This document shows positions 1-7,487 of a stretch of 64,000 nucleotides of DNA, in pieces. A program made the translations under genes and the position numbers. A model generated the notes under the pieces. The model did not search any database. It had not been told where the DNA came from and saw only the letters and a list, made by a program, of their open reading frames with translations. Source of the DNA: an uncultured Lachnospiraceae bacterium (GTDB lineage Bacteria; Bacillota; Clostridia; Lachnospirales; Lachnospiraceae); assembly GCA_947176065.1 (NCBI GenBank), contig CAMWPB010000001.1:62001-126000 (forward strand), written 5' to 3'. The first letter of the stretch is position 1, and each line of letters starts with the position of its first letter.

Positions 1-127
1 CTGGTTCGGTGTGGATATGGAGGCCATGGCTAAGGATGAAAAACAGCGGATTCTGGGGGAGTGGATCAGGCATTACGGGTACACGGAGCAATTTGGGAAT
101 ATGCGGTATGTGGTTTATATGAAGTAA
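1..127 (+). CDS. C-terminal end of an unrecognised protein (partial)
   Basis: Reading from base 2, 41 codons are open and end in TAA at 125-127. The visible residues include VDMEAMAKDEKQR and end in RYVVYMK; the start lies outside the window. No domain can be recognised from so short a tail. The mix of charged and aromatic residues resembles the soluble C-terminal tails of the large membrane proteins elsewhere in this locus, but that is only an impression. Confidence 0.6.
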   Translation, partial: WFGVDMEAMAKDEKQRILGEWIRHYGYTEQFGNMRYVVYMK

Positions 128-157
128 TGGGAAGGATTAGGTAAATAAGCCTGTTTG

Positions 158-183
158 AACGTTATGTGCGCAAACATAATGTT
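158..183. promoter_or_regulatory. Near-perfect dyad upstream of the wecE-like gene
   Basis: Arms AACGTTATGT (158-167) and ACATAATGTT (174-183) are complementary except for one G-T position, around a 6-base spacer. The right arm overlaps the -35 region of the promoter at 182-208, so it could be an operator for a repressor or a small transcript hairpin. There is no T-run, so it is not a typical terminator. Confidence 0.35.
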
Positions 184-208
184 TACAGACATAAAAGTAT
201 GATATAAT
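182..208 (+). promoter_or_regulatory. Sigma-A type promoter for the wecE-like gene
   Basis: A -35 box TTTACA (182-187, five of six consensus bases) is followed by an extended -10, TG then TATAAT at 203-208. The 15-base spacer is short, but the TGn extension compensates for this. It lies 60 bases upstream of the ATG at 268 and probably starts the first full operon in the window. Confidence 0.6.
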
Positions 209-267
209 GGGCACGAGGAAAAGCAAGCGGTTATGAAACAGGCAATTGCATTGGGAGCTGGAAAAAC

Positions 268-1401
268 ATGATCAATTTTAATGTCCCCCCCTTCACGGGG
301 AAAGAGTTTGAATATATGAAGGAGGCCGTGGAAAACCAGAAGATTTGCGGTGACGGGCCTTTTACGAAAAAATGCAGCGAGTGGATCGAGGCGCAGACCG
401 GCACGGCCAAGTGCCTGCTCACCACTTCCTGCACCCACGCCACGGAGCTGGCGGCGCTTTTGGCGGAGATTAAGCCGGGGGATGAGGTTATCCTGCCCTC
501 CTACACGTTTGTGTCCACAGCGGATGCGTTTGTGCTGCGGGGCGCCACGGTGGTATTTGTGGATATTCGTCCGGACACCATGAACATAGATGAAAAGCTG
601 ATTGAGGATGCCATTACAGAGCGCACAAAAGTGATCGCACCTGTGCACTATGCGGGTGTGGGATGCGAGATGGATGCCATCATGGATATTGCTAAGAGGC
701 ATCACCTGATGGTGGTGGAGGACGCTGCGCAGGGCATTATGGCGTCCTATAAGGGGAAACCGCTGGGAACCTTCGGTGAGTTCGGCTGTTTCAGTTTCCA
801 CGAGACGAAAAACTTAAGCATGGGTGAGGGCGGCGCCTTGCTGATCCGCGATGAAAAATACATTGAAGATGCGGAGATTTACAGGGAAAAGGGAACGGAT
901 CGAAGTAAGTATTATAGAGGACAGGTGGATAAGTACCGCTGGCAGGAGTACGGTTCCTCCTATTTGCCGAGCGATATGAACGCGGCATATCTGTACGCGC
1001 AGTTAGAGCAGGCAAAAGAGATTACGCAGGCCAGAATGGACAGATGGAACCAGTATCTGGAGCTGCTTAAGCCGCTTGCGGATGCCGGAAGAATTGAACT
1101 TCCCTATATCCCGGCGCACTGTGTGCACAATGCCCATATGTTTTATATTAAGACCAGGGATATGGAGGAGAGAAGCCGCCTGATTGCGTATTTGAAAGAA
1201 AAAGATATTTTGGCGGTGTTTCATTATGTGCCGCTGCACTCCGCGCCTGCCGGGAAAAAGTACGGGCGGTTTTACGGTGAGGACAAGTACACTACGAAAG
1301 AGAGCGAGAGACTTTTGCGGCTGCCGCTGTTCTACAAGCTGACGGCGGATGAGACAGAATATATTGCGGAGCAGGTAAAGGCATTTTATGCGTCAAACTG
1401 A
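268..1401 (+). CDS. wecE: dTDP-4-amino-4,6-dideoxygalactose transaminase (WecE/RffA-like)
   Basis: This is a PLP-dependent DegT/DnrJ/EryC1 sugar aminotransferase of 377 residues, the usual length for the family. The N-terminus INFNVPPFTGKEFEYM is typical of WecE, which converts dTDP-4-keto-6-deoxyglucose to the 4-amino sugar (Fuc4N). The PLP-binding lysine is Lys181 in FHETKNLSMGEGG, and the conserved acidic segment VVEDAAQG lies upstream of it. The next soluble enzyme (3309-3851) is a GNAT that could acetylate the new amino group. No rmlA or rmlB genes are in the window, so the dTDP-sugar substrate must come from elsewhere. The end overlaps the next gene by 14 bases. The exact substrate is inferred from family resemblance. 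Confidence 0.85.
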   Translation: MINFNVPPFTGKEFEYMKEAVENQKICGDGPFTKKCSEWIEAQTGTAKCLLTTSCTHATELAALLAEIKPGDEVILPSYTFVSTADAFVLRGATVVFVDIRPDTMNIDEKLIEDAITERTKVIAPVHYAGVGCEMDAIMDIAKRHHLMVVEDAAQGIMASYKGKPLGTFGEFGCFSFHETKNLSMGEGGALLIRDEKYIEDAEIYREKGTDRSKYYRGQVDKYRWQEYGSSYLPSDMNAAYLYAQLEQAKEITQARMDRWNQYLELLKPLADAGRIELPYIPAHCVHNAHMFYIKTRDMEERSRLIAYLKEKDILAVFHYVPLHSAPAGKKYGRFYGEDKYTTKESERLLRLPLFYKLTADETEYIAEQVKAFYASN

Positions 1402-3298
1402 TGTGGGATATAAAAACTGTATACTGGCGTTTGCTGTCACGGGAGCAAGTGCGCTCCTGATGGGCCTGTTCTTTGACTTCTATTTTGATTTAAATGACGA
1501 TACCATGATGCGGGACATTATGTCCGGGGTCTACAGTGGTACGCCGGACGGCCACAATATGCAGACGCTCTATCCGCTGGGGGCACTGATAGCGCTGGGC
1601 TATCGGATCTGCGGCTCCTTTCCGTGGTATGGGGCGTTTCTGCTGTTATGTCAGTTTGGCTGTTTCTTTCTGGTGGGCGTCAGGATGTGCACACTGGCGG
1701 ACGTTTTTTGTGCACGGGAAAGGGCGTTTAGGGACGGTGCAGGCGCAGATGGAAGTGGTACGCGACGGCGTCTGGCCGGGAAGCTGTGCTGCCTTTTCCT
1801 GCTGGCGGTTTTTCAGTGGGGCATATGGTTGACCCATATGGTTAATGTGCAGTACACAATTACCTGCGGCATGCTCGTGGGAGCGGCTGCTTTTCTTTTT
1901 CTGACGATGCCGGAGGGGGCGCTTTTCGGGAAGCCGTCCGCACCGCTTTCCGTGAAAGCGTTTCTGATAAAGAGCCTGCCGGCGCTGCTTCTTTTCCTGC
2001 TGGCTTTTCAGCTCCGGTCGGAGATGGCACTGCTCACCCTGCCTTTTCTGGGACTTGCAGGGCTTTTTTGCTGGTGGGCGGACAGACCTGTTTTTGCAGG
2101 AAAAACGATGCAGAAATATGTGGGGCTGCTCCTGCTTCTGCTGGCAGGTATGGGGATATCCATTGGGGCGGACAGCCTTGCCTATGACGGAGAGTGGCGG
2201 GAGTTTCGTCAGTTCTTTGACGACAGGACGGCAATTTATGACTTTTATCCAGAGGTGCTGCCGGAGAAGCCTTTCGATACGGATTTGGAAAGTCTTGGCG
2301 TCTCTGTGGGCGCACAGATTCTGCTGAAAAATTACAACTTCGGTCTCGATGAGAAAATCGATGCGCAGATGCTCTCGGATGTGGCGGATTATGCGAGGGA
2401 GCATGTGGGCGGCGCGAGAGACTGGGGCGCAATTTTTAAGGAAAAGCTGCTGCTTTACCGTTACCGAAGTTTTCACGGCGGCGATGCGCCTTATAATCTG
2501 CTGGTGATTCTGGGATATGGGGCAAATGTAATATCAATGATTCTTTTGCTGTGGCGGGATGTTCGGAAGCTGCTCACTGCGGCGGTGCAGCTTCTTTTGC
2601 TTGTTTTGGTGAGAAGCGCTCTGTGGATGTTTATCCTAATGCGGGGACGGGATCCCGAGCGGATCACACATCCTCTTTATCTGGTGGAATTCTGTCTGCT
2701 GGCCGGGTTGTTTTTGTGGCATATATGGCGTGAGATACCGGTTTCCGGGAAAACTGCGCCGGGCGCGGTATTCTCGGCAAATCGCCGGGGCGGTTTTGCC
2801 GCGGCCCGATCCCTGTTATGCAGTGCGGCGGCGGTTCTTTTCCTCCTCTCTGTCTGGGGACTGTGGAAGGGCTTACCCGCAGTACAGGCTGATCAGGCAG
2901 GGCGCCAGGAAATCAACCGGGAATGGGAGGCCATAGACGCCTACTGCCGGGCGCATCCGGACACATTTTATTTCGAGGACGTCTACTCCACGGTGGCCTT
3001 CTCGGGAAAACTTTTGGAGTGCAGGGAGAATACGATTGCCAATTATGACATTGCCGGAGGCTGGATGTGTAAGAGCCCGTTGTACCGAAAAAAGCTTGCG
3101 GATTTCGGCATAGAGGAAGCGGCGGATGCGCTGGCGGAAGGAAAGGCGGCCTTTATCATGTCGGATGAGGAAGTAAGCCTGCGGGGGCTTACATGGTTTG
3201 AAGTTCCCTATGCCGAAAAGGGGCTGACCGTGTATGTCGAAGCCTATGACAGGATCGGGGAAAACTATGGCGTATATCAGGTTATTCCCATTTCATGA
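1388..3298 (+). CDS. Large polytopic membrane protein, possibly GT-C-like
   Basis: This 636-residue protein has roughly ten hydrophobic segments. The first is followed by an acidic loop containing FDLNDDTMMRD. GT-C glycosyltransferases often carry acidic residues in the first extracytoplasmic loop, so a lipid-linked-sugar-dependent glycosyltransferase is possible, but I do not recognise a named family. A soluble C-terminal part of about 130 residues follows the last membrane segment. The ATG overlaps the end of the wecE-like gene by 14 bases, which suggests translational coupling. The location between a Fuc4N-type aminotransferase and its likely acetyltransferase points to polysaccharide assembly. 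Confidence 0.7.
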   Translation: MRQTDVGYKNCILAFAVTGASALLMGLFFDFYFDLNDDTMMRDIMSGVYSGTPDGHNMQTLYPLGALIALGYRICGSFPWYGAFLLLCQFGCFFLVGVRMCTLADVFCARERAFRDGAGADGSGTRRRLAGKLCCLFLLAVFQWGIWLTHMVNVQYTITCGMLVGAAAFLFLTMPEGALFGKPSAPLSVKAFLIKSLPALLLFLLAFQLRSEMALLTLPFLGLAGLFCWWADRPVFAGKTMQKYVGLLLLLLAGMGISIGADSLAYDGEWREFRQFFDDRTAIYDFYPEVLPEKPFDTDLESLGVSVGAQILLKNYNFGLDEKIDAQMLSDVADYAREHVGGARDWGAIFKEKLLLYRYRSFHGGDAPYNLLVILGYGANVISMILLLWRDVRKLLTAAVQLLLLVLVRSALWMFILMRGRDPERITHPLYLVEFCLLAGLFLWHIWREIPVSGKTAPGAVFSANRRGGFAAARSLLCSAAAVLFLLSVWGLWKGLPAVQADQAGRQEINREWEAIDAYCRAHPDTFYFEDVYSTVAFSGKLLECRENTIANYDIAGGWMCKSPLYRKKLADFGIEEAADALAEGKAAFIMSDEEVSLRGLTWFEVPYAEKGLTVYVEAYDRIGENYGVYQVIPIS

Positions 3299-3308
3299 GG
3301 AGAGGCAG

Positions 3309-3851
3309 ATGAGTGCAGAGAAGGTAAATCTGCGGCCGATTACGGCGGCGGATACGGCGAAGGTCGTGGAATGGCGGAACAAAGAATTTGTGAGAAAAAA
3401 TTTTATTTATCAGAAGCCTTTTACGGAGGAGGGGCATATGGCCTGGCTCAGAGAGCAGGTGGAGCCGGGGCATGTGGCACAGTTTATCATCTGTGTGGCG
3501 GACAGAGAAATAGGCAGCGTTTATCTGCGGGATATTGACAGGGAAAAAGAAACGGCGGAGTATGGCGTTTTTATCGGCGAGGAGGAGGCTCTGGGCAGAG
3601 GATATGGTACGGCGGCCGCCCGATTGATGCTGGAGTACGGATTTGAGACGCTGGGTCTGAAAAAAATATTTCTGCGTTTTGTGGAAGGTAATACGGGAGC
3701 GTGGAAAAGCTATGAGAAAGCAGGCTTTCAAATGATAGAAGATAAGCGGGAACGCGTTAAATTGGAACAGGGAGAACGAACGGTCTTCTTTATGGAGACA
3801 GAGCGCGGCGCGTGGGAGCGTGTGAAGCGGCTCGGAATGGAGAAAATATGA
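3309..3851 (+). CDS. GNAT N-acetyltransferase (RimL/PseH-like), probable amino-sugar acetylase
   Basis: A 180-residue GNAT-fold enzyme. It opens with LRPITAADTAKVVEWRN, and the acetyl-CoA-binding loop GRGYGTAA is near residues 97-104. The chosen ATG is preceded by GAGGAGAGG, overlapping the stop of the membrane protein just before it; an upstream in-frame start would overlap that gene. In this family PseH-like members acetylate the 4-amino group of nucleotide-activated amino sugars. Next to a WecE-like aminotransferase, the natural inference is acetylation of dTDP-Fuc4N. A RimL-type protein acetylase cannot be excluded. The stop overlaps the next gene's ATG. Confidence 0.75.
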   Translation: MSAEKVNLRPITAADTAKVVEWRNKEFVRKNFIYQKPFTEEGHMAWLREQVEPGHVAQFIICVADREIGSVYLRDIDREKETAEYGVFIGEEEALGRGYGTAAARLMLEYGFETLGLKKIFLRFVEGNTGAWKSYEKAGFQMIEDKRERVKLEQGERTVFFMETERGAWERVKRLGMEKI

Positions 3852-4789
3852 AGCAGTTGGTCAGTTTTGTGATTCCCTGCTATCGGTCGGCCCAGACGAT
3901 TGGCAGGGTGGTGGAAGAGATTGATGCGGCGATGAAGGAATTATCCGGGTATGCGTATGAAATTGTGCTTGTCAACGACGCTTCGCCGGATGACACCTTC
4001 GATGTGATACGTAGTCTGTGTGCGGGGCGGAAGGACATTTGCGGTGTGAACCTGGCCAGAAATTTCGGGCAGCACGCGGCGCTTATGGCGGGATTTCGTC
4101 ATGTGCGCGGCGATGTGGTGGTCTGTCTGGATGACGACGGACAGACGCCTGCAGAAGAAGTCGGAAAACTGCTGGTGAAACTGGAAGAAGGTTACGACGT
4201 TGTCTATGCCAAATACACGCATAAACAGCATTCGTTTTTCAGGAATTTTGGCAGCAGGGTAAACGAGCGGATGACCCGGATAATGCTGGGAAAGCCAAAG
4301 GAGCTGTATATTTCCAGCTATTTCGCCATGAAACGGTTTATCGCACAGGAGCTGATCCGTTATGAAAATCCTTATCCCTATGTGATCGGGCTGGTGCTGC
4401 GCGCCACGAAAAGGATTGCGAATGTGGAAGTGACCCACAGGGAGCGCGAGATCGGAACTTCCGGGTACACGATGGGGAAACTTTTGGGACTGTGGTTTAA
4501 CGGGTTCACGGCGTTCAGCGTAAAACCGCTGCGGATTGCCACGGTGATCGGCGTAGCTTCTGCCTGTGGAGGATTTATCTATGGGATTTATACCGTGCTG
4601 AAAAAGTTTTTAAACCCGGAGGTGCCGGTGGGATTCAGCGCGTTGATGGCGTCAATGGTATTTTTTTGCGGGCTGATTCTTCTGATGCTGGGGATTATCG
4701 GCGAGTACATCGGGCGGATTTATATTTCCATGAACAATTCCCCCCAGTATGTGATCAGAGAGAGTGTGGATGAGAGAGATGCGGAGTGA
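3848..4789 (+). CDS. Family 2 glycosyltransferase, polyprenyl-phosphate type (ArnC/DPM1-like)
   Basis: The 313-residue protein has an N-terminal GT-A domain (SFVIPCYRS, then VNDASPDD, then the metal-binding CLDDDGQ at residues 94-99). Two C-terminal membrane segments lie near residues 235-256 and 268-298. This layout is that of ArnC, GtrB and dolichol-phosphate-mannose-synthase-like enzymes, which load a sugar from a nucleotide donor onto undecaprenyl phosphate. The product would feed a GT-C enzyme such as one of the large membrane proteins on either side. The ATG at 3848 overlaps the previous TGA (ATGA). The sugar transferred may be the Fuc4NAc-type residue made just upstream, which is an inference. 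Confidence 0.85.
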   Translation: MKQLVSFVIPCYRSAQTIGRVVEEIDAAMKELSGYAYEIVLVNDASPDDTFDVIRSLCAGRKDICGVNLARNFGQHAALMAGFRHVRGDVVVCLDDDGQTPAEEVGKLLVKLEEGYDVVYAKYTHKQHSFFRNFGSRVNERMTRIMLGKPKELYISSYFAMKRFIAQELIRYENPYPYVIGLVLRATKRIANVEVTHREREIGTSGYTMGKLLGLWFNGFTAFSVKPLRIATVIGVASACGGFIYGIYTVLKKFLNPEVPVGFSALMASMVFFCGLILLMLGIIGEYIGRIYISMNNSPQYVIRESVDERDAE

Positions 4790-6446
4790 TAAAAAACGAG
4801 ATGCTAAGAGAAGCCTTCTGATTGTGGGCGTCTTTTCTCTTTTGTTTTCGGCGGCAGTACTGTTCGGCGCGCGGCTGGACAGCGTGGAGAATGTAGATGT
4901 AAGGGACGTAACGCTATGGCTCCGGCTGGTGGCGCTGAGCGTCATTTTTACGGGAATGGTGCGCCTTTTGTGGCTCCTGCCTGATTCGTTTGGGAAGAGG
5001 GAGCGAAGGGAAGGCGGGAAACTTTTTTGGACAATAACAAAGGGAATTGAAGGGGCGGGCGGATATGCCGACGTCCTTTCCTTTCTTTTTCTGCTTTTAT
5101 GCTGGCTGCCTGTTTTTTTAGCGGTATATCCGGGATTTTTTGTATACGACGCCCAGGATGAATATATACAGGTCGCGACAAGGGCATTCTCCACGCATCA
5201 TCCCCTTGTGCATGTGCTGCTCCTTGGCGGAATCATATGCGGCGTGCATAAACTGACGGATTCCTACAATCTGGGTATCGCCTGCTATACGGTTTTTCAG
5301 ATGGTTCTGGCGGCAGGTGTTTTCACCTTTCTTTTCTCTTATCTTCGCAAAAAAAAGATTTCCCGCGGGCTGCGGCTGCTCGGTCTTGTCTGGCTGGGAC
5401 TGTTTCCCACGGTGGTAATGTTTACCCTGTGCTCCGCAAAGGACGCGCTGTTTACGCTGTCATTGCTGTTGCTGCTTGTCTGTCTTCTGGAGCTGGGCGC
5501 GGGCGGGACGTTTTTTGAGACAAGGGGCTGGCAGATTCTCTTTGTGGTGAGCGGCATGGGAATGATGCTTTTTCGCAACAATGGTTTTTATGCCTTTCTG
5601 GTGATGATTCCCCTGCTGCTTCTTGCGCAGAAAAAGGGACGGGGCCGGCTGCTCCTTCTGGCGGTCTGCGCAGTGGCGGGGTGTATGCTGGTAAAGGGCG
5701 GGCTGAAAGCGGCGCTCCATGCGGATGACTCCGAATATCAGGAGCTGTTGACCGTGCCGATCCAGCAGCTTGCCAGAACATATCGGTATGCACCGGAGGC
5801 CTTTTCCGGGGAGGATCTTGAGACGCTTTACGAGGTTTTGGATGAGGAGGCGCTTTCCCTGTACACGCCGCGGCTTTCCGACCCGGTAAAATACCGTTTT
5901 GACAACGGGGCTTTCTCGCGGGATAAGGGGAAATATGCAAAGCTCTGGCTACGTGTCGGCATGAAAAAGCCCCTGATTTATCTGAATGCATGGTGGATGA
6001 CCTCATATGGCTTCTGGTATCCTGACACCGTCATTAATGTGTACGGGGGGAACACGGTATTTACCTTTACCTATCAGGATAATTCCTATTTCGGCTATGA
6101 GGTGGAGCTGCCGGGCGTCAGGGAGAGTAAAATCCCGTGGCTGGATGAGGTGTACCGCAAGCTGTCCCTGGAAGTCTGGAAGGAGAAGGTGCCCGTGGTT
6201 TCCTGGCTCTTTTCTCCGGGAGCCATGTTCTGGCTGTATGCCTTTCTGTTTGCATGGCTGCTAAACAACAGAAGATATGAATTGCTGTATCCCTTTTTGC
6301 CGATTTTCCTTATATGGCTGACGGTGCTTCTCGGTCCCACTTATCTGCCAAGGTATGTGCTTTTTTTCTGGTATGCGCTGCCGCTGTTTCTGGCAGTTAT
6401 GCAGATGGGTTTCGGCAGAGAAGCAAAATATATTGATACACACTAA
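4770..6446 (+). CDS. DUF6020-like polytopic membrane protein (putative GT-C glycosyltransferase)
   Basis: About 558 residues with some ten membrane segments. After the first segments comes YPGFFVYDAQDEYIQV, then STHHPLVHVLL. The same arrangement (NHHPYFHTL) is found in the paralogue at 26777-28537. Both also contain an S/G-KDA(L/W)FT motif in a loop. These features match the family I know as DUF6020, whose members sit in polysaccharide clusters and are suspected GT-C transferases. The start is uncertain: GTG at 4764, ATG at 4770 and ATG at 4779 are all possible, and all overlap the end of the GT2. I chose 4770 for its AGAGAG spacing. It may use the lipid-linked sugar made by the preceding GT2. 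Confidence 0.7.
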   Translation: MREMRSDKKRDAKRSLLIVGVFSLLFSAAVLFGARLDSVENVDVRDVTLWLRLVALSVIFTGMVRLLWLLPDSFGKRERREGGKLFWTITKGIEGAGGYADVLSFLFLLLCWLPVFLAVYPGFFVYDAQDEYIQVATRAFSTHHPLVHVLLLGGIICGVHKLTDSYNLGIACYTVFQMVLAAGVFTFLFSYLRKKKISRGLRLLGLVWLGLFPTVVMFTLCSAKDALFTLSLLLLLVCLLELGAGGTFFETRGWQILFVVSGMGMMLFRNNGFYAFLVMIPLLLLAQKKGRGRLLLLAVCAVAGCMLVKGGLKAALHADDSEYQELLTVPIQQLARTYRYAPEAFSGEDLETLYEVLDEEALSLYTPRLSDPVKYRFDNGAFSRDKGKYAKLWLRVGMKKPLIYLNAWWMTSYGFWYPDTVINVYGGNTVFTFTYQDNSYFGYEVELPGVRESKIPWLDEVYRKLSLEVWKEKVPVVSWLFSPGAMFWLYAFLFAWLLNNRRYELLYPFLPIFLIWLTVLLGPTYLPRYVLFFWYALPLFLAVMQMGFGREAKYIDTH

Positions 6447-6461
6447 AAAACGGTGTACAAT
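6433..6461 (+). promoter_or_regulatory. Sigma-A type promoter for argC
   Basis: TTGATA (6433-6438) and TACAAT (6456-6461) are separated by exactly 17 bases. The -35 box lies inside the last codons of the preceding membrane protein. The ATG of argC follows 33 bases downstream of the -10 box, so argC can be transcribed independently of the upstream polysaccharide genes. Confidence 0.6.
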
Positions 6462-6494
6462 TTACTGAAAAGTATAGAAAGGCAGAAAAAATTT

Positions 6495-7442
6495 ATGAAA
6501 ACAAAAGTTTTTATCGACGGAAGCGAAGGAACGACGGGTTTGAGAATTAACGAACGGTTTCAGAAACGTGACGATATAGAGTTATTGCACATTAATCCAG
6601 AGCTTAGAAAAGATCCTGAGGAGCGAAAGAAAATGATGCGTGCCTCGGATATTACTTTCCTCTGCCTGCCGGACGAGGCGGCAAGGGAGTCCGCTGCACT
6701 TGCGGAGAATGAAGATGTAATAATTATCGACGCATCTACTGCGCACCGCACGGAGGAAGGCTGGGCTTATGGATTCCCGGAGCTGTCGGATGCCCATAAA
6801 ACCGCCATTAAGGAAGGAAAGCGCGTGGCGGTTCCGGGGTGCTATGCCACCGGGTTTATCTCGCTGGTGTATCCGCTGATCACGGGGGGGATTCTTCCCA
6901 AAGATTACCCGGTAAGCTGTTTTGCTATTTCGGGATACAGCGGGGCCGGGAAGAGAACCATAGCGGCTTATGAGAGCGCGGACAGGCCGAAGGAATTGTC
7001 GGCGGGAAGGGAGTATGCGCTGACGCAGCAGCACAAACATCTGAAGGAAATGAAGAAGATCACAGGGCTTGCGCGCACGCCCCTGTTTTCCCCGATCATA
7101 GACGACTATTACAGCGGCATGGTGGTTTCCGTGCAGCTTTATGCGGACATGCTGACAAAAAAGATGGCGCCGGAACCGCTGCTGGATTATTATGCAGAAT
7201 ATTATCGGAACAAACAGTTCATTCAGGTGAGCGCTGCGGACGACGAGACTGCGGCCGGCGGATTTTTGGCCGGGAACGGATTGTCCGGCTGGGACGGACT
7301 GAAAATTTATGTGACGGGAAACGAGGAGCGCATAGTAGTTTCCTCGCAGTTTGACAATTTGGGAAAGGGCGCGTCAGGCGCGGCCATTCAGTGTATGAAT
7401 ATTATTCTGGGATGTGACGAGGCGAAGGGACTTGATTTGTAA
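6495..7442 (+). CDS. argC: N-acetyl-gamma-glutamyl-phosphate reductase
   Basis: The 315-residue product matches the short (type 2) ArgC form. A nucleotide-binding N-terminus, KVFIDGSEGTTGLRI, is followed by the catalytic cysteine Cys116 in VPGCYATGF and the segment ISGYSGAGKRT. It makes N-acetyl-glutamate semialdehyde for arginine synthesis. The ATG at 6495 was chosen because the coding similarity begins at MKTKVFIDG and a GAAAGG-like site lies just upstream; an earlier in-frame start would add unrelated residues. No other arginine gene is nearby, which is odd for argC. It has its own promoter, so it may simply be a housekeeping gene stranded in a locus that expanded around it. Confidence 0.93.
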   Translation: MKTKVFIDGSEGTTGLRINERFQKRDDIELLHINPELRKDPEERKKMMRASDITFLCLPDEAARESAALAENEDVIIIDASTAHRTEEGWAYGFPELSDAHKTAIKEGKRVAVPGCYATGFISLVYPLITGGILPKDYPVSCFAISGYSGAGKRTIAAYESADRPKELSAGREYALTQQHKHLKEMKKITGLARTPLFSPIIDDYYSGMVVSVQLYADMLTKKMAPEPLLDYYAEYYRNKQFIQVSAADDETAAGGFLAGNGLSGWDGLKIYVTGNEERIVVSSQFDNLGKGASGAAIQCMNIILGCDEAKGLDL

Positions 7443-7465
7443 AAACGTCCCAAACGTGGTACACT
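7437..7465 (+). promoter_or_regulatory. Extended -10 promoter before the ligase-like gene
   Basis: TTGTAA (7437-7442) is followed after 17 bases by TACACT (7460-7465), with a TG dinucleotide one base upstream of the -10. The -35 box overlaps the argC stop codon. Boxes match four of six bases each, so the extended -10 probably carries the activity. A similar TGGTACAAT string occurs at 16700-16708. Confidence 0.45.
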
Positions 7466-7487
7466 ATGTACGCGAGTGAGGAAAATT

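Noticed and set aside
7432..7437. TTGATT as the -35 box for the ligase-like gene
   Set aside because: The distance to the TACACT box is 22 bases; TTGTAA at 7437 has the proper 17-base spacing.
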